Source: Notolepis coatsorum
Taxonomy: Eukaryota > Chordata > Actinopteri > Aulopiformes > Paralepididae
Assembly (NCBI GenBank): GCA_963971535.1
Contig: OZ020589.1
Location: 93,065,182-93,129,181, forward strand
Direction: 5' to 3'
DNA: 64,000 nt
Positions 23,016 through 34,812 of this stretch are shown here, piece by piece. The notes beneath the pieces are model-generated. The model worked only from the letters and a program-made list of their open reading frames with translations. It was not told where the DNA came from and ran no database searches. A program made the position numbers and the translations under genes. How positions within the stretch are numbered: the stretch's first letter is position 1; every line of letters begins with the position of its first letter.

Positions 23016-25975
23016 GCTAACCATTTGGGTGGAATACACCTTTAACTGTCCTGCTACATCACTGTGATGTACTGTCCTGCTACATCACTGTAATGTACTG
23101 TCCTGCTACATCACTGTCCTGCTACATCACTGTGATGTACTCTCCTGCTACATCACTGTCCTGCTACATCACTGTCCTGCTACATCACTGTCCTGCTACA
23201 TCACTGTAATGTACTGTCCTGCTACATCACTGTCCTGCTACATCACTGTCTTGCTACATCACTGTCCTGCTACATCACTGTCCTGCTACATCACTGTGAT
23301 GTAGTGTCCTGCTACATCACTGTCCTGCTACATCACTGTGATGTACTGTCCTGCTACATCACTGTCCTGCTACATCACTGTGATGTACTGTCCTGCTACA
23401 TCACTGTCCTGCTACATCACTGTCCTGCTACATCACTGTGATGTATTGTCCTGCTACATCACTGTGATGCTACATCACTGTCCTGCTACATCACTGTGAT
23501 GTACTGTCCTGCTACATCACTGTCCTGCTACATCACTGTGATGTACTGTCCTGCTACATCACTGTCCTGCTACATCACTGTGATGTACTGTCCTGCTACA
23601 TCACTGTCCTGCTACATCACTGTGATGTACTGTCCTGCTACATCACTGTGATGTACTGTCCTGCTACATCACTGTCCTGCTACATCACTGTCCTGCTACA
23701 TCACTGTGATGTATTGTCCTGCTACATCACTGATGCTACATCACTGTCCTGCTACATCACTGTGATGTACTGTCCTGCTACATCACTGTCCTGCTACATC
23801 ACTGTGATGTACTGTCCTGCTACATCACTGTCCTGCTACATCACTGTGATGTACTGTCCTGCTACATCACTGTCCTGCTACATCACTGTGATGTACTGTC
23901 CTGCTACATCACTGTCCTGCTACATCACTGTCCTGCTACATCACTGTCCTGCTACATCACTGTAATGTACTGTCCTGCTACATCACTGTCCTGCTACATC
24001 ACTGTGATGTACTGTCCTGCTACATCACTGTCCTGCTACATCACTGTCTTGCTACATCACTGTCCTGCTACATCACTGTCCTGCTACATCACTGTGATGT
24101 ACTGTCCTGCTACATCACTGTCCTGCTACATCACTGTGATGTACTGTCCTGCTACATCACTGTCCTGCTACATCACTGTGATGTACTGTCCTGCTACATC
24201 ACTGTGATGCTACATCACTGTCCTGCTACATCACTGTGATGTACTGTCCTGCTACATCACTGTCCTGCTACATCACTGTGATGTACTGTCCTGCTACATC
24301 ACTGTCCTGCTACATCACTGTGATGTACTGTCCTGCTACATCACTGTCCTGCTACATCACTGTCCTGCTACATCACTGTCCTGCTACATCACTGTGATGT
24401 ATTGTCCTGCTACATCACTGTGATGCTACATCACTGTCCTGCTACATCACTGTGATGTACTGTCCTGCTACATCACTGTCCTGCTACATCACTGTGATGT
24501 ACTGTCCTGCTACATCACTGTCCTGCTACATCACTGTGATGTACTGTCCTGCTACATCACTGTCCTGCTACATCACTGTGATGTACTGTCCTGCTACATC
24601 ACTGTCCTGCTACATCACTGTCCTGCTACATCACCTGCTACATCACTGTCCTGCTACATCACTGTCCTGCTACATCACTGTAATGTACTGTCCTGCTACA
24701 TCACTGTCCTGCTACATCACTGTGATGTACTGTCCTGCTACATCACTGTCCTGCTACATCACTGTCTTGCTACATCACTGTCCTGCTACATCACTGTCCT
24801 GCTACATCACTGTGATGTACTGTCCTGCTACATCACTGTCCTGCTACATCACTGTGATGTACTGTCCTGCTACATCACTGTCCTGCTACATCACTGTGAT
24901 GTACTGTCCTGCTACATCACTGTGATGCTACATCACTGTCCTGCTACATCACTGTGATGTACTGTCCTGCTACATCACTGTCCTGCTACATCACTGTGAT
25001 GTACTGTCCTGCTACATCACTGTCCTGCTACATCACTGTGATGTACTGTCCTGCTACATCACTGTCCTGCTACATCACTGTCCTGCTACATCACTGTCCT
25101 GCTACATCACTGTGATGTATTGTCCTGCTACATCACTGTGATGCTACATCACTGTCCTGCTACATCACTGTGATGTACTGTCCTGCTACATCACTGTCCT
25201 GCTACATCACTGTGATGTACTGTCCTGCTACATCACTGTCCTGCTACATCACTGTGATGTACTGTCCTGCTACATCACTGTCCTGCTACATCACTGTGAT
25301 GTACTGTCCTGCTACATCACTGTCCTGCTACATCACTGTCCTGCTACATCACTGTGATGTACTGTCCTGCTACATCACTGTGATGCTACATCACTGTCCT
25401 GCTACATCACTGTGATGTACTGTCCTGCTACATCACTGTCCTGCTACATCACTGTGATGTACTGTCCTGCTACATCACTGTCCTGCTACATCACTGTGAT
25501 GTACTGTCCTGCTACATCACTGTCCTGCTACATCACTGTCCTGCTACATCACTGTGATGCTACATCACTGTCCTGCTACATCACTGTGATGTACTGTCCT
25601 GCTACATCACTGTCCTGCTACATCACTGTCCTGCTACATCACTGTGATGCTACATCACTGTCCTGCTACATCACTGTCCTGCTACATCACTGTGATGTAC
25701 TGTCCTGCTACATCACTGTCCTGCTACATCACTGTCCTGCTACATCACTGTGATGTACTGTCCTGCTACATCACTGTGATGTACTGTCCTGCTACATCAC
25801 TGTCCTGCTACATCACTGTCCTGCTACATCACTGTGATGCTACATCACTGTCCTGCTACATCACTGTGATGCACTGTCCTGCTACATCACTGTGATGCTA
25901 CATCACTGTCCTGCTACATCACTGTCCTGCTACATCACTGTGATCCACTGTCCTGCTACTGTTGCATCACTGTCC
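23016..25975 (+). repeat. minisatellite of CTGTCCTGCTACATCA units, ~2.9 kb
   Basis: A 16-bp unit CTGTCCTGCTACATCA alternates with a 10-bp spacer CTGTGATGTA. A frequent higher-order unit is two 16-mers plus one spacer, 42 bp. Because 42 is divisible by three, frames stay open and translate to a 14-residue repeat (MYCPATSLSCYITV). This is not evidence of a gene. Blocks with CTGTGATG joined directly to CTACATCA recur at intervals, suggesting larger duplications. Confidence 0.95.
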
Positions 25976-26339
25976 TGCACAGTACAGGACACAAAATGAT
26001 TTAACTGCCTCTCGTTATTGTTGTAATGTGGGAGTGGGAGTTATGTCACCGGGGGTTGGGTGCGGGGGGGGTGGGATGCGGGGGGGGCAAGTTGATGTTG
26101 GTCATTGAGCAGCATGACAGCCTGTGGATGATCTGATCTTTACTGTTTTATATGATTTAACGAGTGGTGGTCACTGCTGTTTTCAAGTCCAATTGTTCTC
26201 TAAGATCGTCAAATGCGAGGGGAGCACACAAATTTATAAAGCAAGACATTAACTTTTAATGGGTAACATACTCCGTTATAATCTCATACAAATAGCAAAT
26301 TGACTGGCTTAATGCACAAAGAAAACAACACATTTGGAG
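25976..26339. other. non-coding interval with G-rich stretch
   Basis: G-rich at 26040-26095 (GGGTGCGGGGGGGGTGGG). Sequence at 26100-26150 resembles a LINE 3' UTR (GTCATTGAGCAGCATGACAG). No gene. Confidence 0.4.
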
Positions 26340-26540
26340 TACAGTCTTCCTTTGTACACATAAACAGTACTGTATATTTGTAGATCTGGTCTGTCATAAA
26401 TGTCTAGATGCAACAGTACTGTATTTGTCATGTATGTTATGATGAATTGAAAATGGAGGACCCCTTAACAATTGTGTGTATTGAGCTGTACTGTATTATA
26501 TCCATTCTGCAATCTGTTAATAACATTTTCAATCAATCAA
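26340..26540 (+). mobile_element. LINE 3' end, CAAT-tail family
   Basis: Contains TTGAAAATGGAGGACC, TTGAGCTGTACTGTA and CATTCTGCAATCTGTTAATA, then (CAAT)n. Sequence from 26545 to 26890 shows no gene. Confidence 0.65.
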
Positions 26541-26897
26541 TGGCCAGTGTTTTTCCAGAGGAAGACACAAAGTGTTTTCTTTTGTGCATTTGCCCCCTCG
26601 TTGTTTATTATCACCATGGTCGGCTGGCTTGAACTTGAAGTTTAGCTTAAAACGCATGCAGCTTTATACTTTTACCACCTTGAGACTTTTTTCGATTCAG
26701 CAGCATCCTTTTATTTCTAAAAGAGAGACCATGTTGAGTGGCTTGTATTTTCATTGTAGGCATGCAAGTTAGATTACTGTATCTATGGAGGACAAACATG
26801 TCATGTCCAAATGTCATATCTAGCTGTCTGTACAGGCTATTTAATGGCACATTTTTATATTCCTTGCACAAGGCTTAATATTTCTCTTTTCTAACAG

Positions 26898-27475
26898 GGG
26901 CGAGGGGGAAAAGCAGGAAGCTCAATTCCGGAAGTGGTGTGGACTGGTTGGGGAACTCCGCTCAAACCTCCCAAAGTCTGTGCCAGTACTTGTGGTCACT
27001 GCTACCGCATCAAAGAGGAACAGACAGGGATCAAGCACATGGGACTGACCAACTGTGTAGAGATTGTCCAGTCTCCAGATCGGGCCAATATCAGGCTGGC
27101 ATCAAAGAGGGTGGTGTCAGATCCAGTCAAGACATTCTCATGGCTCTGTAAAGAACTCATGCTTGGGGAGCTCCAGTAGCTCACCACGTACCACGAGTGC
27201 TATTTCAGCGCCGTGGACAACCGTGCTCGTCACGGATCTGGGGCTGAGCGCGTTCGAATCCCGGACGGCAGCCGTGCCTTTCCCAGAGTGTCTTCCCCCC
27301 CATCTGAACCCTTTCAGCCTGCTTCTGTCGGTCGAACTTGACCAAGTATGAATGCGATGAAAAAGCGATAAACGCTAAAAGAACCAGCTGACTGGTCAAA
27401 GTAAAAAAAAAAAAAAAACTCATGCTTAAGGGACCCAGCACAGAGAAGATCTTAATATACTGCAAGAGCATTTGA
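26898..27475 (+). pseudogene. RecQ-like DNA helicase exon remnant, split by a SINE
   Basis: After an acceptor (CTTTTCTAACAG) the frame reads EAQFRKWCGLVGELRSNLPK, then VPVLVVTATASKRNRQ. The VTATA stretch fits helicase motif III of RecQ-family enzymes. A frameshift near 27025 follows, after which it reads NCVEIVQSPDRANIRLASK and FSWLCKELML. A SINE at 27165-27416 interrupts. The frame then resumes in register as LKGPSTEKILIYCKSI, which fits the next RecQ block (IYC-[RK]-S), and stops. The Polinton-like element begins 6 bp later. Frameshift, SINE and stop make this a pseudogene or dead exon. No other helicase exon was found. Confidence 0.6.
27165..27416 (+). mobile_element. tRNA-derived SINE with poly(A)
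   Basis: A 252-bp insertion starting GGGGAGCTCCAGTAGCTC. It has a B-box-like GTTCGAATCCC and an A-rich 3' end. An 11-bp duplication AACTCATGCTT flanks it (27154-27164 and 27417-27427). The duplication falls inside a helicase frame that reads through when the SINE is ignored. Confidence 0.85.
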
Positions 27476-28019
27476 CACATTAGAGAGAGAAGTAGGACCC
27501 ACCAAGTGTCAGACCATATATGGAAAGTTTGATTGATTGTAACCACGCCCCTTTTTGGAATTTGGATCGTTCTGATTGGTCGAGAGATTTAAGGGGGCGG
27601 GACTTAGGGTAGGTTATTTTGAGATGATTTATGACCCCCTAGGGCTTCTCTGATTGGTCTAGGATGTAAGGAGGCGGGACATCCGGTTTTGAGGGAGGGA
27701 CATCCGGTTTTCGGAAGGGGAGGAGTTTTTTTTATTTAATTTTTTTCAGAAAGTGTGTATTCCCTGGTTTTGCAGAATATGTATTTCCAAAAGTTTTCAG
27801 AATATATCTTCACAATAAAAGTTTTATTTTTTTTTCAAAAAAAAATCCTTCAAAATAAAAGATTCAAATTTTTTTTTTAGATTCAAACGTTTTTTTTATT
27901 TTCAGATTGTATGTATTCCAAGGTTTTCACAATATGTATTTCTGTATTTCCAAAAGTCTTAAGAATATATCTTCACAATTAAGAATATATGTATATCTTC
28001 AGAATAAAATACATTATGT

Positions 28020-28290
28020 GTATTCCAAATGCTAAATGTAAGATACAATGTGTGTTTTCTTCAGAAAATGCATTTATTTCAAATGTGTGTGTGTTTTCTT
28101 AATGCCAAATGCTAAATGTAAAATACAATGTGTGTTTTCTTCAGAAAGTGCATTTATTTCAAATGTGTGTGTGTGTGTTTTCTTAATGCCAAAAGCCAAA
28201 TGTAAAATACAATGTGTGTTTTCTTCAGAAAGTGCATTTATTTCAAATGGTGAGTGTGTATTTCTTAAGAAAGTGCATTTTCTTCCAAGT
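28020..28290 (+). repeat. ~80-bp minisatellite in left inverted repeat
   Basis: Three to four copies of a unit containing GCTAAATGTAAAATACAATG, then TTTTCTTCAGAAAGTGCATT and TATTTCAAATGTGTG. The matching array in the right repeat is at 52040-52335, with different unit order. Confidence 0.85.
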
Positions 28291-29199
28291 GATGTTTGTA
28301 TCTTAAGAATACCCTCTCCCCAAGCTCTGTTTGACTCCACTCTGTAGGCTGTCTCCTCTCTCAAATGTCTCTCAGCAGATTGAAATGAATCGCTGCAGGT
28401 TCTCTGAAAATTCTGATAGTGACAAACCCCGTAGATGTCATAGGAGGCTGGAGAATGACTACGGCCAATGAGATGACTCAAAACCATCTGCCAAAAGCAG
28501 ATTTATGACTCTGCGACTTCCCGTTTCTGTAGACCACACAGTCCCCCCAAGGTGTGTGTATGTGTCTGTGTGTGTTTTCCAAAGTCTTAAGATTTTTTGT
28601 ATTCCAAATTACAAATGTATGTGTCTAATGTGTTTAAGCAAAAGTCTAAATAAATGTAAAATACATTTTTTTTGTATTCCAAATTACAAATGTATGTATG
28701 TCTATATATTAGTTTCTTGGATAAAGACATAATCTTTATACACTTGTGTTTAAGCAAAAAGAAAATTACAAATGTAATTTGTAAAATTAAAAGTGCACCA
28801 TTACATTAGCATGCAAGGGTCTAGGGTTTGAATTCTTTGAATTCTAGATTCTTTAAAAAGGTTGCATTACAGTGTTTTATATTATACACATAAATTATTT
28901 TAGAGTTATTATTAAAAGAGTTGGGCTGAAAATATAAAGTACAGAAAAGACCTATGTGTGTCTGTGAGGCTACGTCTCGGTTCGGGGGTGTGAATAGGGC
29001 CCTCTCTTAGGTGCTAAAACACAGCATGGGAGGCGTGAAGATTAGGGCACATGTAAACTCAACACACATTTACAGTCATCATTCAAATGGTTTATATCTT
29101 TGTAACATGAAAATTAGTGTATACTCATAGCATATTTTTAGTTCACACAATGTGTACATGTTTTCACACATATTTTAAAAGATTTCCCCATAAACATGC

Positions 29200-29312
29200 A
29201 TTATGTCCTAATAAACTAACCTACACTTTGATGAATATTGTTACACCGCTGACAGAGATGTATTATAATTATAATTTGGATAAAAACGTCAACTAATTGA
29301 CTAAATGTAAAT
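29200..29312 (+). mobile_element. L2 3'-tail fragment in left inverted repeat
   Basis: TGTCCTAATAAACTAACCTA, then TTGGATAAAAACGTC and GACTAAATGTAAATG match the L2 3' end seen at 22850-23010. The inverse copy lies at about 50947-51085. Confidence 0.75.
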
Positions 29313-29761
29313 GGTGTAATACCAACTAATTGACAGTTTGGGTGGTGATTCTTATTTTCTTATTTCGTAAGACTAAAATTAAAAGGCTACAGATCATAGA
29401 AAGACTTATGTCTTGTTTACATCAGAGTCCCCCTTTTTTCAATACATCCAGACATTTAGGACATAGCAGATTTACAAATACAACACTGTTTGTGAAAACA
29501 GTCCAGAAAATATATGTCCAAGCTGTTTTAACTGTTTAAATAGGGTATTTCAACCATCTTTAATTAAGACTTATTTTGGATATAGATCACTTCAAAGCCT
29601 GAATGTCCATATACTGTAGCAATGGTAAGCATGCATTTTCAGGTCAACCCCCCTTTTTAGCACGGTTCAGACATCGCCACCCCTCTTTTAATGTCACAGT
29701 AACCTGAAATAGCACAGAGTGTGGGGAAAAGGCCTTATTCAAAATAAAAAACTTTGAAACT

Positions 29762-31060
29762 GTACCCATTCTGCAATCTGTTAATAAACTTTTCAATCAA
29801 TCAATCAATCAATATATGATTAGGTATAAAAGTTAAAGACATGATAGCTTAGAGTTGGGGCGAAAATATAAAGTGCTGTAAATATCTGTCTTTTTGAGGA
29901 TCTGTGTCTCTGTTCGAGGGGGTATGTGTGTAGGGGCCCTGTTATAGGTGTCAAAACGCTGCAAGGGGGTGTGAAAGTTTAGGGACCAAACAACCTCTGT
30001 ATATTTGCTTGTAATACTCTGCATTTTACTCTAAACAAAACTAATAAAGTCTGTATTACAGCTAACTCTTTAAGTTTCAATAGTTTGGATTTAATACATA
30101 ATTCATTGGTATGTTCTCTTAAATCTACATTGTGAACTATTCTTACTGCTCTCTTCTGTAATATAAATAAGGGCTTTATGTTGCTTTCATACGTGTTACC
30201 CCACACTTCCACACAGTAACTCAAATATGGTAGGATGAGTGAACAATATAATATTCGCATAGAATTATAATCAAGCACATTCTTTGCCTTGTTCAAAACA
30301 AAACACTCTTGGCTACCTTATTTTTTATGTACATTATATGTGGCTTCCATGTCATTTTCTCATCCAACATAATCCTTGGATTCCATTGTCAATACATAAT
30401 GCCACATTGTCCTTCTCTCGATTAGTAAATATCATACATATCGTTTTTCCAAATTTAGGGATAGCTTATTGTTATTAAACCATATCTTAAGTTTACACAT
30501 TTCATTTGTAATTTGGAATACAGAAATTTGTATCGACAGCAAATAAAACAAATTGCAATATGTTTGACACTTCACATATATCATTAATATATCAAATAAA
30601 AAGTATGGGCCCCCAGGACCGAACCTTGAGGGTCACCACATTCAATATTCATACATTCAGATGTGTAACCAGAGAGTTGTACATATTGTTGTCTATTTTC
30701 AAGATAGCCACTTAACCAGTTCATCGCCACCCCCGCTCACACCGCATGTTTGTAATTTAGAAATAAAAATGTGATGATCAATCGTATCAAATGCTTTTTT
30801 AAGTCAATAAACACCCCTATTGTGTAATTCCTTTCATCTACGGTTGTGGTTATTTCTTCATATATATTCATTAAGGCTAAGGCTGTTGATCGATTTGCCC
30901 TGAATCCATACCGACTCTCACTCAGAATCTAAGAATCTAAGAATCATGAATCAAGAATCTTGGAAAATTGTGAAAGCAAAGACACTGGTCTGTAGTTGGT
31001 AAAACTGTGTTTGTCCCCAGATTTAAATAGAGGAATAATAATTATTTGAAAAAATTAATA
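29762..31060 (-). pseudogene. LINE reverse-transcriptase fragment in left inverted repeat
   Basis: The minus strand carries the same LINE piece as 49225-50520. The C-terminal frame (30296-29979) reads MNKAKNVLDYNSMRILYCSL, then ILPYLSYCVEVWGNTY. Upstream reverse-transcriptase blocks are present but broken. A CAAT-tail fragment abuts its 3' side at 29762-29818. About 4 of 105 residues differ from the right copy. Confidence 0.8.
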
Positions 31061-33410
31061 GAAATTTCCCACAGGGATAAGGTTTATCTTATCTAAGTGT
31101 GCTAGTGTTTAATAGTGTATAGGGACATAGTGTGTAATAGTGTAATATTGTCATAGGGTAGTCATATAATAGTATGTAATAGTGTTATATAGTATAATAG
31201 TGTGTAATACTGCAATAGTTTAATACATTATTTTGTTTCCTCAAACAGACATGTTCATGTAACTTGCATCAATCCAGTTTTCAGTCGCCTTTTCAGTCAC
31301 CTTTCAGCCAGTTGAAGATTTGTAGCTTGGTCCAGAGTTTTTTTTTACCTACCAGATAATCTGTAGCAGGCTAAATGTGAATAAAACACATTGAAAGCCA
31401 GGTCAAGAGGCTAAAAGTGAGGTTAGGTTTCTTTTTCAGAAACAAATCGTGCTTTTTTTTTCTTTGATTGTCAAGGATAAACATAAATTATAGACATCTA
31501 AAATCATGAAACAGGTCGATTTTTAGTAGATTTAATCAATAGTCAGAAGGATAATGCTATTTTAGTCAAGGGTTGAGATATATCACCCCCATGACACATC
31601 CCTATTTTGTAAGACAACCAGTTTGATGTTGTAATTTCAGTGATTAGGCTCGTTTGCCTGTATACATTTTTATCAATCTGCTTTTGGTGTATTTTTTAGG
31701 TGTTTGGTTATGTTTTTATCTGTCATTTTGATCAGGTCTAGCTAAAAGAGGGGATTTATGATCTCAAATGACTAAGGTTTACCAATTGTCATGCATGAAT
31801 TTCAACTCTAACGTGTTACATAAGTAAAACAAACTATTTGCAAACACCATTGTTCTAAACAGTGTATCTACTATAGACAGTGTGTATTTATATTTTAGCT
31901 AAATGTAAAAAACATGAGAACACAATCCTAGTGAATTCTGAATTTGATGTTTATTGGTTGAATGTCAAGGATAAACATAAATTATAAACATCTAAAACCA
32001 TGAAACTGACTGATGCACTTAAAACAGACATGTCAACATTTTTTTTACCTGTTTGCATAATGATAAGGTATAAAAACAAAATGCTTCAATACAAATGTAT
32101 TTTTTAGAAGTTTAGTAATATCAAGCCCCAAATGTATTTTCTTTAACCTGATCTAAGCTACATTATACAACTCATTTATGAATTACTTTGCAACGTCTAG
32201 TTTTTTTTAGCCCCCCAGAGTTTTATGCTCTCAATATTATGGATATGCATTAAATCCTACACACAATAGGAAATATTCAATCAACTCAAAGATGATGGTT
32301 CTAAGGTATATAAAATGTAATTCACTCATCATAGTTAGTGTATAGTATGGCTAACATGTATGAAAGTTGTTGATACAATATTATAATTCATAATTATGCA
32401 GAAAAAAGCTAAATACAGAGTATTACCGGCGAGGTTGTTTGATTTTTGTCCTGATGATTGAAGGAAATTCATTTTAAGAACTATTTAGCATGAAACATCT
32501 TAATACAAAGATGTATTATAACCATGAAAATAATGCAATGTTAGGTTTTACCATGATTTTAGTGTTCACAGATAGGAATGTATCATTCACATTCTATTAT
32601 CCAAATGTACTCTGAACAGACTTGTGAAGTTAGAGATAGGAATGTATTATTCACATTCAATTATCCAAATGTACTCTGTTTGAGTCAAATTTACTCTGTG
32701 AAATGTACTCTGCGAAATGTACTCTGCGAAAGTTCCCTGCAGTATGCAGGGTTTTACATAGACTACTAGCAAAAACAATTCATATTGTTTCAGTGTTGGC
32801 CTGGTTGATAGCTACATTGTCGACATATCTTATTTTTTATTCTTATTTCATTGTATAGTGAATCCAGGGGTATAGTGGAGCGATTATATTTTGTTTTTAT
32901 AATATTTTATAATATCAAAACATGTCTTATGTTCTTATATATCTATAAGCCAGAATGATGTAAAAAGAGTCCTACTAATATATTTCACTTAAAAAACGTG
33001 TACAGAAAGATAAATATCCGACTCCTGCTATGGGAATTACACCTTTTTCTATACATAGCAAATGTGTTGGTATGCTTTATTGTAACCGTTTGACTGTTTG
33101 ACTGTTTTTAGTGCAACACTACTGTCACCAACATCTAAGAAGGGTCTAGGGTTATCTCCTCAACAGTAGGTCTGAGGTGCATTTAAGTCCTATTGATAGG
33201 TTTTTCGATACCTTTGCAAGGATATGTATGACTGTGCAGCATTAATTTATTTTAAATTTGGCAGACTTTATGGTATTTTATGTTTTATTTATGATTGTGA
33301 TACTTCTTATTGAATTGTTTAAAGAATATGTGTTTAACCCAAGGGGTGATTAATGTATTGTAGGACCTTACAAATATGATTTGATCCCAACAAGTGGTGA
33401 CATTTCGAAG

Positions 33411-34689
33411 TGTGGTAGATTTTAACATAGATCATTCTAATGGGAGTTCAAATTAAACTAATGTGTAGAAACAGTCGAAGTGGAACACTTGGCCCTCAAA
33501 CTATAGTTCATAGATTGTGTGTGTGTTTACAGAGACTGATTGACATTGTGGCCACACAGAGGTCGATTTACATATAGAGTGAGTGGTCAAATAATTCTAT
33601 TTACGACAGGAACCTGAGGGCCATCTGCCAGGCCAAGGAAGAGCTTAAGACAATGGCTCTGTCGATCGGAACAAAGGACCAATAGGTCACATAAACATGT
33701 TATCTCGCTGGAGTCTCCTGTGACACACACTTAGAGACAGAAGTCTGAGGAGGAAAGTTTAAGCTCCACTATTGCTGTAACTAAATGTATGTTTAAATCC
33801 TTAATTTAAGGTCCAAACAAGCTGTAGCTATTTCCTGGTATATTGTACTTGTAATCTTGAATTCTGAAGCCATATTAAACTGTGTAAAATCAGATGATGT
33901 AAGTTAAAATATAAATAGAATAGGCTTATTTACATTGGGGTAAGAATTCTGAGGTAGTTAGTTTTCACTTAAAGTGAAAATAAGTCACTATGATAAGAAA
34001 TGTGTTCAAGGATAATATCTCTGTGTTTAGGTGATCAATTACAATTCAAATATATATGTTATGAAATCAATAATGCAATGTATGAAAGTAGATTGTTAGA
34101 TTAAATGAAACAAATGAAAGTATATTTGACTGTGTAAGGACCGCCTCCGTTTGCATTCAAACATAGAGAGGCGGTGATTGGACAAACCACAGCTTATGAT
34201 GTCATCACAACGAGACCCTGCGCCTTGAGATAAAATGAGATGTTGTGATGGGAAGAGACACTCTTGAAACCCAACTCACAGGACAACACCTCTTACCACC
34301 GATCCACACTCAAGGCGGGCAGGTCAGCAGAAGAACAAAGGACATCGCTTTTGGAGGGAAAACTGAACTATACTTTGATCCCTAGCCAAGGGAACAAAGC
34401 CATCATCAACTATCATTCTTCATCTACTATAAATATTAGTCTGGTTGTTATCAAGACGGCATAGGGTCTTTGATCACAATTATAGCATTCGTTATTGTAA
34501 TTTGTATACAACTCTTAACTTTGATTAAACAGCTGTTGTTATAACCTTTTCCTCCTGAATTCCTTCTGCCTGCACCGCTGAGAAGATATAAGTAATTCCC
34601 AGAGCTTTAGAGTTATTGAAACAACGCAGAGTACTAACCACCCGGTTCTGATACAGAGCAGAACCGTAATAGCTTGGGAATCCACTTCA
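33411..34689 (+). repeat. 5' LTR of copy B
   Basis: 1279 bp, beginning TGTGGTAGATTTTAAC and ending GGGAATCCACTTCA. It has a TATA-like GATAAAATGAG at about 34229 and a polyadenylation-type ATTAAA at about 34523. It differs from the 3' LTR at about seven positions (for example ATGGCTCTG against ATGGGCTTTG near 33655). Confidence 0.92.
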
Positions 34690-34692
34690 TTT

Positions 34693-34706
34693 TGGTGTCG
34701 CGACCC
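34693..34706 (+). other. primer-binding site of copy B
   Basis: TGGTGTCGCGACCC begins 3 bp after the LTR. Its TGG start would pair with a tRNA CCA end. It is related to but distinct from the copy A site. The tRNA was not assigned. Confidence 0.6.
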
Positions 34707-34812
34707 ATGAACAAGCGGCGGCCCAGGACGAGAAATTATTTTTTTCCTTCACTCATCGACCTCATCAGCGGTCGACGGAGGACACGCTGCGGGAGCTTCG
34801 TTCCTGAGAGAG

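Noticed and set aside
23016..25975. Regular short repeats that might suggest a CRISPR array or a repeat-protein gene
   Set aside because: There are no unique spacers; units are contiguous tandem copies. Open frames with a 14-residue repeat follow from the 42-bp period.
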